DNA from: Bacteroidetes Order II. bacterium
GTDB taxonomy: Bacteria; Bacteroidota; Rhodothermia; Rhodothermales; UBA2364
Reading direction: 5' to 3'
DNA: 64,000 bases
NCBI GenBank assembly: GCA_016788705.1
Contig: JAEUSQ010000053.1
Span: 62,001-126,000, forward strand
The translations under genes were made by a program, and so were the position numbers. The notes under the pieces are model-generated. The model did no database searches. It had not been told where the DNA came from and worked only from the letters and a program-made list of their open reading frames with translations. This document shows, one piece after another, positions 45,962 through 55,206 of the stretch. Position 1 is the first letter of the stretch. The number at the start of each line of letters is the position of its first letter.

Positions 45962-46207
45962 TTACCCTCCGCTAACAGGTGTAATCAAGGCGACTTGGTC
46001 GCCAGCTTTTAAAATCTCTTCCTCTGAACAAAAGGATTGGTTGACGCCAAGCCGAATAAATGGGCGAAATGACCTAATTGGCGGAAATTCAGTTTCCAGC
46101 ATATCCAATAAATCAGCTCCAGATGCGCCTTCTGCCAACATGATGTTTAGCTGGTTGTGACCAATCTGATCCTTTAGAACACTAAAAAACAATACCTGAA
46201 TTTGCAT
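45962..46207 (-). CDS. moaD: Molybdopterin synthase sulfur carrier subunit
   Basis: An 81-residue ubiquitin-like protein ending in the Gly-Gly (TPVSGG) that carries the thiocarboxylate sulfur. IQVLFFSVLKDQIG opens the fold, and GDQVALITPVSGG closes it. It abuts moaE (stop 45962-45964, moaE start 45961) and lies 11 bp after the peroxiredoxin gene. Confidence 0.95.
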   Translation of the reverse strand: MQIQVLFFSVLKDQIGHNQLNIMLAEGASGADLLDMLETEFPPIRSFRPFIRLGVNQSFCSEEEILKAGDQVALITPVSGG

Positions 46208-46218
46208 TGAAATGGCAT

Positions 46219-46701
46219 TTAGAGACTATTTATACAAGCCTTAATGGCTTCAAAATTAGGGAGATGCCCTGCATTTTCAAGGACTTCGGCATACTGAACA
46301 ACTCCCTCTTTGTCCAAAATAAAAGCGGAACGTTTGGACACCCGGCTCATCCCGAGTGCAAAACCTCCTGTCGGATATTTAATCCCAAAGGCATCACCAA
46401 TAACGGCATCATGATCACTAAGTAGAGGGAATTTTAGTGCATTCACTTTGGCATATTCGGCGAGCGTAAACGGAGAATCTGTTGAAATCCCAATAACCTG
46501 AACGTCTTTCTCATCATATTCTTCTAACTCGTTGTTCACCAAATTCAGTTCGTTGGTGCAGACTCCGGTAAAAGCCTGTGGAAAAAAAAGGAGCAGTACA
46601 TGCTTTTTACCCTGAAAATCCGCTATGCGAACTTCTTTTTTCTCATTAGAGAAAAGCGAAATTTCAGGGGCTTTTTGTCCTGTAGCTATCATAATTGGCA
46701 T
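46219..46701 (-). CDS. Peroxiredoxin (AhpE/BCP-like)
   Basis: A 160-residue thioredoxin-fold peroxidase. The peroxidatic Cys is in FPQAFTGVCTNELN, with upstream Thr, and the conserved Arg is probably in GMSRVSKRSAFI. The usual resolving Cys of BCP (five residues on) is Asn here, so it is likely 1-Cys, or uses Cys156 near the C-terminus. It begins the prx-moaD-moaE run, with 11 bp to moaD. Keeping peroxides away from the sulfur carrier is a possible reason for the grouping, but that is only inference. Confidence 0.9.
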   Translation of the reverse strand: MPIMIATGQKAPEISLFSNEKKEVRIADFQGKKHVLLLFFPQAFTGVCTNELNLVNNELEEYDEKDVQVIGISTDSPFTLAEYAKVNALKFPLLSDHDAVIGDAFGIKYPTGGFALGMSRVSKRSAFILDKEGVVQYAEVLENAGHLPNFEAIKACINSL

Positions 46702-46852
46702 GGTTAATGTGGTAAAAAGAAATAGTATAGCCCTTTAAACCCTTCAGGTTCCATTTGCTCTTTAAAGAAACGCCAAGATTCAGCCAAATCGGTTTATTCT
46801 TGTTTTTCAACAAACGATGACCGTACTTGCCACAACCAAGGCATTATAGATT

Positions 46853-49504
46853 ATGCTACGTTTTGCCATATTAGTCTTGTTGGTAACACACACTCAAGGG
46901 GTTTCGTATGCAAACCTGCTTTGGGCAAAGACATTCAACGCCCCATCAACCGATTCTACGTCTGTCTTCACCGATTCATCCAGCGTATTCCGGGTTTCCC
47001 TATTCCGAAAACGGGCTTCTGATGCCCCCTTTGACTTAATCACTCTTTTTATCCAGAACAAAAGTACCCAATCTGTTTCTTTAAAAAACGGGGAGATACG
47101 TTTCCGAACCCAAAAACCTACATGGGTTGATTCCAGCAAATTTGAAACGGTTACACCGGGATATATTGTATTGCAAAGCCATCAAACCGATCATCCAGAT
47201 AGTACCAAACGTTTTTTGCATCACTTATCCCTCCATTTTTTAGACGCCCCACTACATGGCGAACACTTGGAGCCGGGTAAAAAAATCTATATTGTGGTCA
47301 AGACCGACACCACCGAATCGTCCTCTAACATATGGCAAAGTATACGTCTAATAACGCCCTCTGTCATATGGACTTCCGGAAAGGCCCTCTTAAAAATCAA
47401 AACACCTCCTATTCCGGATCCGATAGTCTCCACTACCCCGACTTATATTCGGTTATCAGGCCCTGATCTGGAATTCAGGTTCGAGGTAAAATGGGATTCC
47501 CTCCACGTCATTGAACCATTACCATTGGGGGTTTTTCAAATATCCAACGAAACCATCCAAAAGCCCGGCGTCTTTAAGCTTCCAGCAATACCACCATTTG
47601 ACCTTGAATTTACGGAAACACACCTTGACTCCACTGTTAATGTGGCTTGGGGAGCGCTCATCCGTTGGGCGAAGGTAATTTTCAGAACTCCTCCGCCTCC
47701 ACTACCCCAACTTCCACCGCCCGTGATTCATTTGCAGAAAAACGGATTCTTTTGGGAGAACGTTCTTCCTTGGGATAACATGATAGAAATTACAGAGCTA
47801 TTGGCAGATTCCGTGTATCATTTCTCCAGTACCGACCCTGGATACAACCATCAGATTGCCCGCTTAACGCATCCAGAAAAAACAGTTAAACCTATATTCC
47901 AAAAAGTGCAGGAAGTTTTTTTGACGTATGAATTAATCCCCTTTATCCCGGAAAATCCTTCCACCTTATTGTTAGATGTTGCTGGTCTCCCAAAGCGTAA
48001 ACGGAGCGCAATTCAATTATCCAATGGCCTCCATATATACTCGGATTCCTTGTCCAATGGCCCCATTCGTTGGGAAAACCTTCGCCCCGGTCAATACGAA
48101 GTTAAGATAGAGCCTATTATTTACCCTCCATTCACTTTTCAAACTTTTTCGTTCCCCCAAACCCCCGCCCTTTATCCAAGCACGCCCTCCACGCCAATCC
48201 CCATCAGGTTCGAGATCTCAGACTCAAACTTAGGAAGATTTGCCCCTTTTACAGATGCCTCTTTATGGCCGCTACCCGATTTTAATGCGTTACTTCCCAC
48301 AATAAACGTCCGGAGATACGTTATGGGATTTATCGTAAACGACCAAACAGGAGTACCCTGTATGCCCAAATGGGGCGGTTACACTTCTTATAGTACCACT
48401 TTAGCCCAACAAGAACGGGGAGATGGCCCTGTACATTTAAAAGAAATGTTAAGCACCTTTCGAAAGAATGGCGGTCATGCAGCCTTATCCCTTGGAGGCG
48501 CAAATGGTACACCTATCGAAGCTACGTGCCCCGACGCTGCATCCCTTTTTCGGGTCTTGGATGAAATACTTACGGCATATGAAACCAATGAGCTTGATTT
48601 TGACATAGAAGGAAAGTGGGTCAACGATAGGACTTCCATTGAAAAACGCATACAAGCCACACAACAATTACAGGACAAAAGGCCCTTGCTTAAATTGTGG
48701 CTCACCTTACCCGTTCTGCCTTCGGGGCTTACCGAAGCAGGATTTTCGGTCGTAAAATCATTCGTGGATGCTGGTGTTCGTTTGACCGGGATCAACCTAA
48801 TGACCATGAATTACGGAATAGAGGCTGCTCCCGACCCCGATAAGTTGGGGGATTATGCCATCCAGGCGTTGGATAGTACATTTTTACAGTTAAAATCCAT
48901 TTTTAATGATGTAGAAAAGCCTCTTTCCGATCAACAACTATGGCATTTACTTGGCGTTACCCCTATGCTGGGCATCAATGATGTTGTACGAGAAGTATTT
49001 ACAACGGCTCATGCAGAAACGTTACGAGATTTCGCCATAAAAAAACGCCTTGGCTTGGTTTCGATGTGGTCTTCGCAACGAGATTTTCCTTGTCAAAGCG
49101 ATCCTGACACGCAAGTTTCGCTGAGATGCTCCGGTACTATTCAGAAAGACTTTGATTTTTCTCAGATTTTTTTGGTCTTTAGAAGTGATGAGCAGAATAT
49201 TCCGATTCCAGCAACCCCCATTGACCGAGATGAAACACCTGAGCGCCCAATTAAAATGCACCATTTCCCAAATCCATTCAATGAATCTGCACAAATTGAA
49301 CTTGAATTGCCTACGTCTCAGCATATTCGATTAGCCGTTTTTGATGTTTTGGGGCGAGAACGCCGCATCTTGGCAGAGGGTATCTTTGAAAAAGGCCTCC
49401 AACGGTTTACATTGAAGGCCAGAGACCTCGCCAGTGGCTATTATTTTCTACGTTTGGAAACAGCAACCCAGATGGTGCGTCGTCCAATGCTACTCCTTCG
49501 CTGA
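46853..49504 (+). CDS. Secreted GH18-like glycosidase with T9SS sorting domain
   Basis: An 883-residue protein. A signal peptide opens it. Residues 30-450 are an unusual region of beta-strands and Pro-rich links (PPPLPQLPPPV near 290) that I do not recognise. The GH18 barrel covers about 475-795: RRYVMGFIVNDQTG, ALSLGGANGTP (SxGG motif) and LDFDIEG (DxxDxDxE motif, Glu586 acid, Asp584), with INLMTMNYG and LVSMWSSQRD. GH18 enzymes cleave beta-1,4 N-acetylglucosamine polymers such as chitin, with the Glu as acid. The C-terminal T9SS domain has HHFPNPFNESAQIELELP, VFDVLGRERRIL and ASGYYFLRL. Its last 15 bp overlap the facing gene. Confidence 0.85.
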   Translation: MLRFAILVLLVTHTQGVSYANLLWAKTFNAPSTDSTSVFTDSSSVFRVSLFRKRASDAPFDLITLFIQNKSTQSVSLKNGEIRFRTQKPTWVDSSKFETVTPGYIVLQSHQTDHPDSTKRFLHHLSLHFLDAPLHGEHLEPGKKIYIVVKTDTTESSSNIWQSIRLITPSVIWTSGKALLKIKTPPIPDPIVSTTPTYIRLSGPDLEFRFEVKWDSLHVIEPLPLGVFQISNETIQKPGVFKLPAIPPFDLEFTETHLDSTVNVAWGALIRWAKVIFRTPPPPLPQLPPPVIHLQKNGFFWENVLPWDNMIEITELLADSVYHFSSTDPGYNHQIARLTHPEKTVKPIFQKVQEVFLTYELIPFIPENPSTLLLDVAGLPKRKRSAIQLSNGLHIYSDSLSNGPIRWENLRPGQYEVKIEPIIYPPFTFQTFSFPQTPALYPSTPSTPIPIRFEISDSNLGRFAPFTDASLWPLPDFNALLPTINVRRYVMGFIVNDQTGVPCMPKWGGYTSYSTTLAQQERGDGPVHLKEMLSTFRKNGGHAALSLGGANGTPIEATCPDAASLFRVLDEILTAYETNELDFDIEGKWVNDRTSIEKRIQATQQLQDKRPLLKLWLTLPVLPSGLTEAGFSVVKSFVDAGVRLTGINLMTMNYGIEAAPDPDKLGDYAIQALDSTFLQLKSIFNDVEKPLSDQQLWHLLGVTPMLGINDVVREVFTTAHAETLRDFAIKKRLGLVSMWSSQRDFPCQSDPDTQVSLRCSGTIQKDFDFSQIFLVFRSDEQNIPIPATPIDRDETPERPIKMHHFPNPFNESAQIELELPTSQHIRLAVFDVLGRERRILAEGIFEKGLQRFTLKARDLASGYYFLRLETATQMVRRPMLLLR

Positions 49505-51433
49505 TTTTCGCTTTTTGCCACTCTCAGCAAAAATTTGTTCCATCAAACCAGAAGCTATTTTCATAAAGTCGTTTTCTGTAACGATCCCCACCAGCATTTC
49601 ATCACGGACAACAGGTAATGCCGAAAAGCCTCTTTGCTGCATGATCGAAATGGCCTCTACGGTTGACGTTTCTGGAGAAATGTAAACGGGATTGGGTGTC
49701 ATGACCTGCTTGACAGGTATGGGGGCATATATATCCCGATCAGGATTCCCCACCACGTATTTCAGCAGTGAACGTTGCGAAACCATTCCCACCAATTTAT
49801 GCTCATTGTCTTCAACAAGAATATAGCGGATCTTTCGCCAGACCATCAGCGAGGCCACCAAATCAATCAGTTCCTCCTCATTCACCGTAATCAGGTCTGT
49901 GGTCATGTATTGTTCCACACGGGCGAAATTGGCTTTGGATTTGCGCACAGAATCTGGATTTGCAAGGGGCCACGTATGCACAGGTTGATTGTCTTTTTGG
50001 TTTTCGAGAGTTGAGGCCACCAAAGCATTCATTTTCTCGGCCCGGGTGGCTTTTTCCATGTGATTAAAGGACGAAACCAACCATTGGGCCCCGGTTTGTT
50101 TTGACGCCACCCTTTCAGATAAAATGCCCATGTATCGGTCAATGTCTTCCGAAACAATATTGGCCGATTTCAAGCCTTGGGTGGCAAGAGGAATCAATTC
50201 ATTCGAAATCAACTCTGCCGCTGGTAATCGTTTTCCATTAAGCCAGATTAATTCGCACCCTAAACCATACCGGGCGGCATTCATAAAATTCCCCCGTGCA
50301 TCGTCGAAGCGCATCACCTTTCGGACATCTGGATAAGCGTCTGCCATGCCATTAATGAGACCAAACCAGAAAGCGGCATTGGCCATCTCGTCCACGGGTG
50401 TTGGACCAGAAGGGATAACACGGTTTTCGATCCGCAGGTGGGCTTTACCGCCACCAACACCATAACAAGCCCGGTTCCAACGATAAACCGTTCCATAATG
50501 TAATTGTAGCGCACGTAGTTTGGGAACCTCCCCTTTTTCAATCGCTTCCCACGGATCCGGAATATTGTCATCAGCCATAATGACGCGAAAGCGTGCAATG
50601 TCTTCCTTATAAATTTCCAACACCGACTCATTTACCCAAGCATTTCCAAAATGAACCCTTGGACTCATTTCCCTCAAATATTGGTGGCTACTTCGCGTAT
50701 CAATAGATTGCTGAAACAAAGCAATACGGGTTTCGCGCCAAAGTCTTTTCCCAAAGAGAATCGGCGAAAAGCAGGAGACCGCCATTACGGGCGCTGTGAC
50801 GGCCTGCGAGATATTATACATCTTGGCAAACTCTTCTGGCCCAACCTGAAAATGGCATTGGAAGCTGGTATTGCAACCTTCGAGCATGACCGAGTCGTGT
50901 TTCAGTAGAAGTTCATCTTCCCCTCGTATCTGAAATTCAAACAATTCTCCGCCACGCAACCGATTAATGCTCTCATTTAAGGCATAATACCGAGGATTAG
51001 GGGTCAGATTGTCTAAGGAAAGATCTGCGAGTGTTATCGTCGGAAGAATACCAATGAGCAGCGGATGCGCATGAAAGGGTTTAAGAGTATTCCTCCCCAA
51101 CGTCAAGAGCCTTTGTATTTGGTCTTCCATTTGGCTCAAAGATTTGCCCTCGAACGGCAGCGGATCGCAATTAAACTCCAGATTAAATTTCGTCAGTTCG
51201 CTGGTGTAATGATCGTCTTGAATTTTCTCCAGTGCTTCCACCCCAATCATGGCCGGATGCCAATGTTCGTCAATCAGAAACATTTCCTGCTCTGCGCCTA
51301 TTCTGCGTTTGCCTGTCTCTATAAGGTTGTTTTCCAGCATGTACTCCAAAGCACGGACATCCCGTAAAATAGCTGCTGTAAAACGCCTAAGTTGTTCTTC
51401 ATCTAAGTAACGATTGATATTGTGGTCGCCCAT
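49490..51433 (-). CDS. Glutamate-cysteine ligase-like (GCS2) protein fused to a CBS pair
   Basis: A 647-residue soluble protein. Residues 35-430 belong to the GCS2/YbdK family, which includes weak glutamate-cysteine ligases (IGAEQEMFLIDEHWHPAM, RIGAEQE carrying the first metal Glu; LEGCNTSFQCHFQVGPEEF; SPRVHFGNAWVN; HLRIENRVIPSGPTPVDE). Residues 515-640 are two CBS domains (VEQYMTTDLITVNEEELIDL and VKQVMTPNPVYISPETSTVEA) that typically sense adenylates and regulate attached enzymes. Such a fusion suggests nucleotide-gated ligase activity, which is an inference. It ends head-to-head with the GH18 gene and overlaps it by 15 bp. It is monocistronic. Confidence 0.88.
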   Translation of the reverse strand: MGDHNINRYLDEEQLRRFTAAILRDVRALEYMLENNLIETGKRRIGAEQEMFLIDEHWHPAMIGVEALEKIQDDHYTSELTKFNLEFNCDPLPFEGKSLSQMEDQIQRLLTLGRNTLKPFHAHPLLIGILPTITLADLSLDNLTPNPRYYALNESINRLRGGELFEFQIRGEDELLLKHDSVMLEGCNTSFQCHFQVGPEEFAKMYNISQAVTAPVMAVSCFSPILFGKRLWRETRIALFQQSIDTRSSHQYLREMSPRVHFGNAWVNESVLEIYKEDIARFRVIMADDNIPDPWEAIEKGEVPKLRALQLHYGTVYRWNRACYGVGGGKAHLRIENRVIPSGPTPVDEMANAAFWFGLINGMADAYPDVRKVMRFDDARGNFMNAARYGLGCELIWLNGKRLPAAELISNELIPLATQGLKSANIVSEDIDRYMGILSERVASKQTGAQWLVSSFNHMEKATRAEKMNALVASTLENQKDNQPVHTWPLANPDSVRKSKANFARVEQYMTTDLITVNEEELIDLVASLMVWRKIRYILVEDNEHKLVGMVSQRSLLKYVVGNPDRDIYAPIPVKQVMTPNPVYISPETSTVEAISIMQQRGFSALPVVRDEMLVGIVTENDFMKIASGLMEQIFAESGKKRKSAKE

Positions 51434-51617
51434 TGTTTGAATTGTTTTGATTGGGGGTTAGGTGTTTAATATCTTGAATTATCTTGAAGAGTGCAAACCT
51501 TAAAGGCAAGAAAATTGTACGTTCGTGCGTTTAATACAGAAGTTAATCCTTTATCGTATCTTTTGAAGCCGAAAGGCTGTCCTCATTCATCATGATCGCG
51601 TCATAAAACCCAATGCT

Positions 51618-53003
51618 ATGCGTGCCACATTTTTTATTCTATGGCTCACCTTCGCTTTTCCATTGTGGGCGCAAGAACCCAAGACCGCCCAGCCAGAACA
51701 ACCCTCCAATCAAGCCACCTTGTGGATGATCGAGGGGATGACACGGGCTTTTCAGCGGGATTATGTGGAAGCCATTGCCGCATACGAGAAGGCATTGGTT
51801 GCTGCACCTGCACAAGCCGCCATATTATTTGCATTGGCCGAAGCACATTATGAAAATGGCAATCCTCAAAGTGCCTTATTCTTTGCACAACAGGCCGTCC
51901 AAAACAAACCGGAAAACCGTGAATATTTAGGATTTCTGGCCCAGATTACCGATCGCCAAGGGGATACGGCACGTGCAACACAACTTTGGCAACAATTTGC
52001 CAATGACCACCCCACCGATCTCCAAAGCCTGCTTTTGCTTTCTTCGTTTCAGCTCAAATCTGGCAATACCAGAGGCGCCATCGAAACGTTTAAACGATTA
52101 AAAGCATTGCGGCCAGACAATCTATTATACACACTGACTCTGGCTGATCTTTATGAACGAACAAGTAACTTTCAAGATGTATCAGAGCTTTTACAACCAG
52201 TCGTCTTTATGGACCCTTATGATAAAAGTTCCTTACGGAAATTAATTACCGCATATGAGCGGCTTCAGCGTAAATCGGACATGGTCTCGGTTCTTCAAGA
52301 CGTGGTTGCACAAGACCCCTATGATGTGGCTTCAAGGTTAAAATTAAAGGAATTGGTCGGGACTTCGGGCACAGACAACCGGGCTTCAGCCGAGGTCCAG
52401 GTCGCTCCTTTAGGCAATGCTTGGACGTTGGAACATGCAAAAGCATTTTTTGCACAGATCCACACCGATCCTACAGCCCTTTCTCAGGCGGAACAAGCCC
52501 TTAAAGGGGTTACCAGCGAACAACCCAATCTTGCTGAAGCATGGATTTTGCTTGGGAAAGTTCGTTTTCAACAAGCCCGATATGAAGAAGCAGCCCAGAT
52601 ATTGGGAATGTGGCTGAGTAAATACCCAAGAGATTTAGAGGGATGGGCCCTTGCCATACAATCATCCACCTTGGCGGGGGATACCAATAAGGCCCTTAGA
52701 TTGGCACAAGAAGCGGGGTTTTTATTCCCTGGACAGCCTCGTTTGCTCCATTCACAAGCAGAAGCATATATCGCCTCTGCAAAATTCCGTGAAGCACAAA
52801 ACATTTTAACCGAAGCAGCTGCCATCATCAAATCTGATTTTGGGGATGCCGTCTCCCTTCAGATCGCCCAGTTGGATAAAGAAGGAGAACTCCTTAAAAA
52901 ACAAGGCAACCTCCTCGAAGCGCGTAAGCGATGGCAAGCAGCCTTGATCTTAGATCCTAATCAAGCCACCATCCGTGCCAAACTGGAATTTCAAAATCAA
53001 TAA
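51618..53003 (+). CDS. Secreted TPR protein of the envelope cluster
   Basis: A 461-residue protein with a signal peptide (ATFFILWLTFAFPLWAQ) followed by at least ten tetratricopeptide repeats. Each repeat is about 34 residues: for example YVEAIAAYEKALVAAPAQAAILFALAEAHYENGN and EEAAQILGMWLSKYPRDLEGWALAIQS. TPR proteins scaffold periplasmic complexes. It ends 10 bp before the DUF4292 gene and begins a run with the EnvC-like gene. The same TPR / DUF4292 / M23-like order is known from other Bacteroidota genomes, though its function is not. No domain other than TPR is seen. Confidence 0.88.
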   Translation: MRATFFILWLTFAFPLWAQEPKTAQPEQPSNQATLWMIEGMTRAFQRDYVEAIAAYEKALVAAPAQAAILFALAEAHYENGNPQSALFFAQQAVQNKPENREYLGFLAQITDRQGDTARATQLWQQFANDHPTDLQSLLLLSSFQLKSGNTRGAIETFKRLKALRPDNLLYTLTLADLYERTSNFQDVSELLQPVVFMDPYDKSSLRKLITAYERLQRKSDMVSVLQDVVAQDPYDVASRLKLKELVGTSGTDNRASAEVQVAPLGNAWTLEHAKAFFAQIHTDPTALSQAEQALKGVTSEQPNLAEAWILLGKVRFQQARYEEAAQILGMWLSKYPRDLEGWALAIQSSTLAGDTNKALRLAQEAGFLFPGQPRLLHSQAEAYIASAKFREAQNILTEAAAIIKSDFGDAVSLQIAQLDKEGELLKKQGNLLEARKRWQAALILDPNQATIRAKLEFQNQ

Positions 53004-53013
53004 GGATATTCCC

Positions 53014-53943
53014 ATGAACACCTATACATTTTTTTCATCCTCCTTTGGCCCGTTTCGTTGGACCCCCTTTCTGGCTTTTATCCTACTCACCGGATGCAAA
53101 AGCGCAAAACCTTGTATAGAGCCTGTTTATGGCGCAGGAACACAAAGTACATGGGTGAAACCTTCGGAACCCAAGCCTCCTATTGAAAACGTAGCCATTG
53201 TAGATCCTCCCGTCACCCCGCCCCTACCCGTTGGACCTGCTACCCCGCCGCCACAAAAATCAGCCGAGGCACAATTGGCAGAGGAAACCATTGCCCGAAT
53301 GGAAATGGCACGCCCCAAACTAAACCGACTTACGGCCACGTCTTCTATGGATATAGATTCACCGGAACTAGAACAAAGCCTGACCGCACACTCGCGCTAT
53401 GAATCTGGAAAAGGACTTTATACCAGTTATCGGGCAACAGCAATAAACTTTGAAGGGGCACGCAGTTTGGTAACACGCGATAGTTTCTTTGTGTATAACC
53501 GCATTGAAAAGGAACTGACCTATGGCCCCATCTCGCTGGCAAACCGTTTTTTACCTGTTTCTGGAACCATTGAACAAATTATGGCGATTTTGACGGGATC
53601 GGTCGTTCCAGAAAATGGTTTTTCATGGGAAGCCTTTCAAAGCGGAGGACAAATAGTATTACGCACCACCGATTTACGACAACAATTTACGGTAGATGCC
53701 CGAAGTTATCGTGTGTCAAAAATAGAACTCCGAAACAGTAAGAATGAGCTAACCGAGCAAATACTGTATCATGAACCGACGACATTTGGGACGCTACTCA
53801 TACCAAGGAGGGTTGAAATGATACAGCCTTTGGCAAAACGAACGGTTAAGATATACCACCGGAATTTTGACCTAAATCCAGAATCCCTTTCCTTCGACTT
53901 GAATATAGATCGTAAAAAGGTTAAGTTAATGCCCGTTCGGTAA
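53014..53943 (+). CDS. DUF4292 lipoprotein
   Basis: A 309-residue lipoprotein. ATG 53014 is preceded by AAGGA 7 bp upstream, and the signal ends at the lipobox ILLTGC. A proline-rich linker (about 50-80: PPVTPPLPVGPATPPPQ) leads to the DUF4292 domain, a curved beta-sheet like LolA/LolB (LNRLTATSSMDIDSPELEQSL, YGPISLANRFLP, LIPRRVEM, LDIDRKKV-type end). Such folds often bind hydrophobic molecules in outer-membrane lipoprotein or lipid traffic; that role is inferred. The gene lies between the TPR and EnvC-like genes. An in-frame extension to 52975 overlaps the TPR gene and is ignored. Confidence 0.85.
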   Translation: MNTYTFFSSSFGPFRWTPFLAFILLTGCKSAKPCIEPVYGAGTQSTWVKPSEPKPPIENVAIVDPPVTPPLPVGPATPPPQKSAEAQLAEETIARMEMARPKLNRLTATSSMDIDSPELEQSLTAHSRYESGKGLYTSYRATAINFEGARSLVTRDSFFVYNRIEKELTYGPISLANRFLPVSGTIEQIMAILTGSVVPENGFSWEAFQSGGQIVLRTTDLRQQFTVDARSYRVSKIELRNSKNELTEQILYHEPTTFGTLLIPRRVEMIQPLAKRTVKIYHRNFDLNPESLSFDLNIDRKKVKLMPVR

Positions 53944-53951
53944 GATGACTC

Positions 53952-53983
53952 AGGTACAGAGGATGTCGTTACTCTCTGTACCT
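53952..53983 (+). terminator. Hairpin between DUF4292 and EnvC-like genes
   Basis: AGGTACAGAG (53952-53961) pairs perfectly with CTCTGTACCT (53974-53983) over a 12-nt loop. TGTAGTTGT follows, so the U-run is weak and read-through into the next gene is possible. Confidence 0.5.
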
Positions 53984-54021
53984 TGTAGTTGTAAATGGTA
54001 TAGACGTAACCTTAAAGTCAA

Positions 54022-55128
54022 ATGGTTAATTGGTTTCTTTTGCTGCTGCTTGGCTTATCGACCTATAATTTTGGTTCAGAAGTATCCACCATAAGTTTAT
54101 ATGCAGCTATTGAACAAGACACCCTGCGCCAAGAATTAGAATCATTGGAAGAAACCATTGAATCCATCCGCGAGAAGGAACGCAGGCAGTGGAAGAAACT
54201 ACAGCAAAAGGATCAAAAACTATATCAACGAGAACAACAGATGACGGAATACGCTGCTCGCCTAACACGCCTGTATGTTCAGCAAGATTCGTTACAAAAC
54301 AGCATCTCCCAACTCCGTCTATTCTTGAAGGAACAATCTCAATTTACCCAAAAACGCGCCATTTACCTTTACAAATACGGTCGTCAACACGAATTACTCC
54401 TGCTGTTTAGTGCCCGTTCCGTTAATGAATTGCTTATCCGCTTATATTATTTTAGACTGATTAAAGAACAAAGAGACAAGCGCATTTCGCAATACATTCA
54501 TACCCAAGAAAAATTGGCCAACCAACTCCGCAATTCGACTCTTTTGGTAGAGCGCACCAAGCAACTCTTAAAAGAGGCAGAACGATATCACCAACAACTC
54601 AATTCGGAAATTGGACAAGCTGCCAAGACGTTAAATACCATTCAATATGAACGTTTAGCAATAGAAAATACTGCAAACATGAAGCGGCTTTATATGGAAG
54701 GGTTGAAACGACAGGTACAAACATTGTCTGTCAATGACCGTAATGCCACCGAAGCGCAAAACCAAAACCTCCCCCCATTTTCGGTTTCAGAAATTCTATC
54801 AGGCACATCTAAGCCCAAGAGTGATCCTAATGGCGTGGGTATCCTGATCGTTTCTCCACCCGAAACCGTAGTGCGTGCTGCACTTGGTGGCTTGGTAAAA
54901 GAGATTTTTTCTCAGCCCGGATATGGAGAATGTGTCGTTATCGAAACCAATGGATATTCACTGGTTTATGGCAATTTGTCAACCATTACCCTTAGTCCGG
55001 GACAACAAATCCAAAAAGGAAGCCTTATCGGCACATCGGGTAAAGAAAATCAGCCATTAGGAAATGCACTTTTCTTGGCAGTTTTTAAAGGACGACAAGC
55101 TTTGTCCCCGATTGCTTGGCTACAATGA
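54022..55128 (+). CDS. EnvC/murein hydrolase activator-like protein with degenerate LytM domain
   Basis: The 368-residue periplasmic protein has an N-terminal membrane or signal segment, then a long coiled coil (about 28-240: EQDTLRQELESLEETIESI onward). A LytM/M23 fold follows from about 270. EnvC proteins activate amidases that split the septal wall. The metal ligands of true M23 peptidases are missing: the HLHF-like motif reads NALFLAV, and the region of the first His has ECVVIETNGYSLVYGN instead of VVIDHGNGYSTVYAH. It is therefore an activator, not a hydrolase. The coiled coil plus LytM order matches EnvC. It follows TPR and DUF4292 genes in the same direction. Confidence 0.87.
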   Translation: MVNWFLLLLLGLSTYNFGSEVSTISLYAAIEQDTLRQELESLEETIESIREKERRQWKKLQQKDQKLYQREQQMTEYAARLTRLYVQQDSLQNSISQLRLFLKEQSQFTQKRAIYLYKYGRQHELLLLFSARSVNELLIRLYYFRLIKEQRDKRISQYIHTQEKLANQLRNSTLLVERTKQLLKEAERYHQQLNSEIGQAAKTLNTIQYERLAIENTANMKRLYMEGLKRQVQTLSVNDRNATEAQNQNLPPFSVSEILSGTSKPKSDPNGVGILIVSPPETVVRAALGGLVKEIFSQPGYGECVVIETNGYSLVYGNLSTITLSPGQQIQKGSLIGTSGKENQPLGNALFLAVFKGRQALSPIAWLQ

Positions 55129-55206
55129 ATCCCTTTATACGCTTGATTGCCCGATCGAATAAACGTACATTCCTTTTTTCCCCTAAGGAGCAAAAAATAT
55201 AACCGT

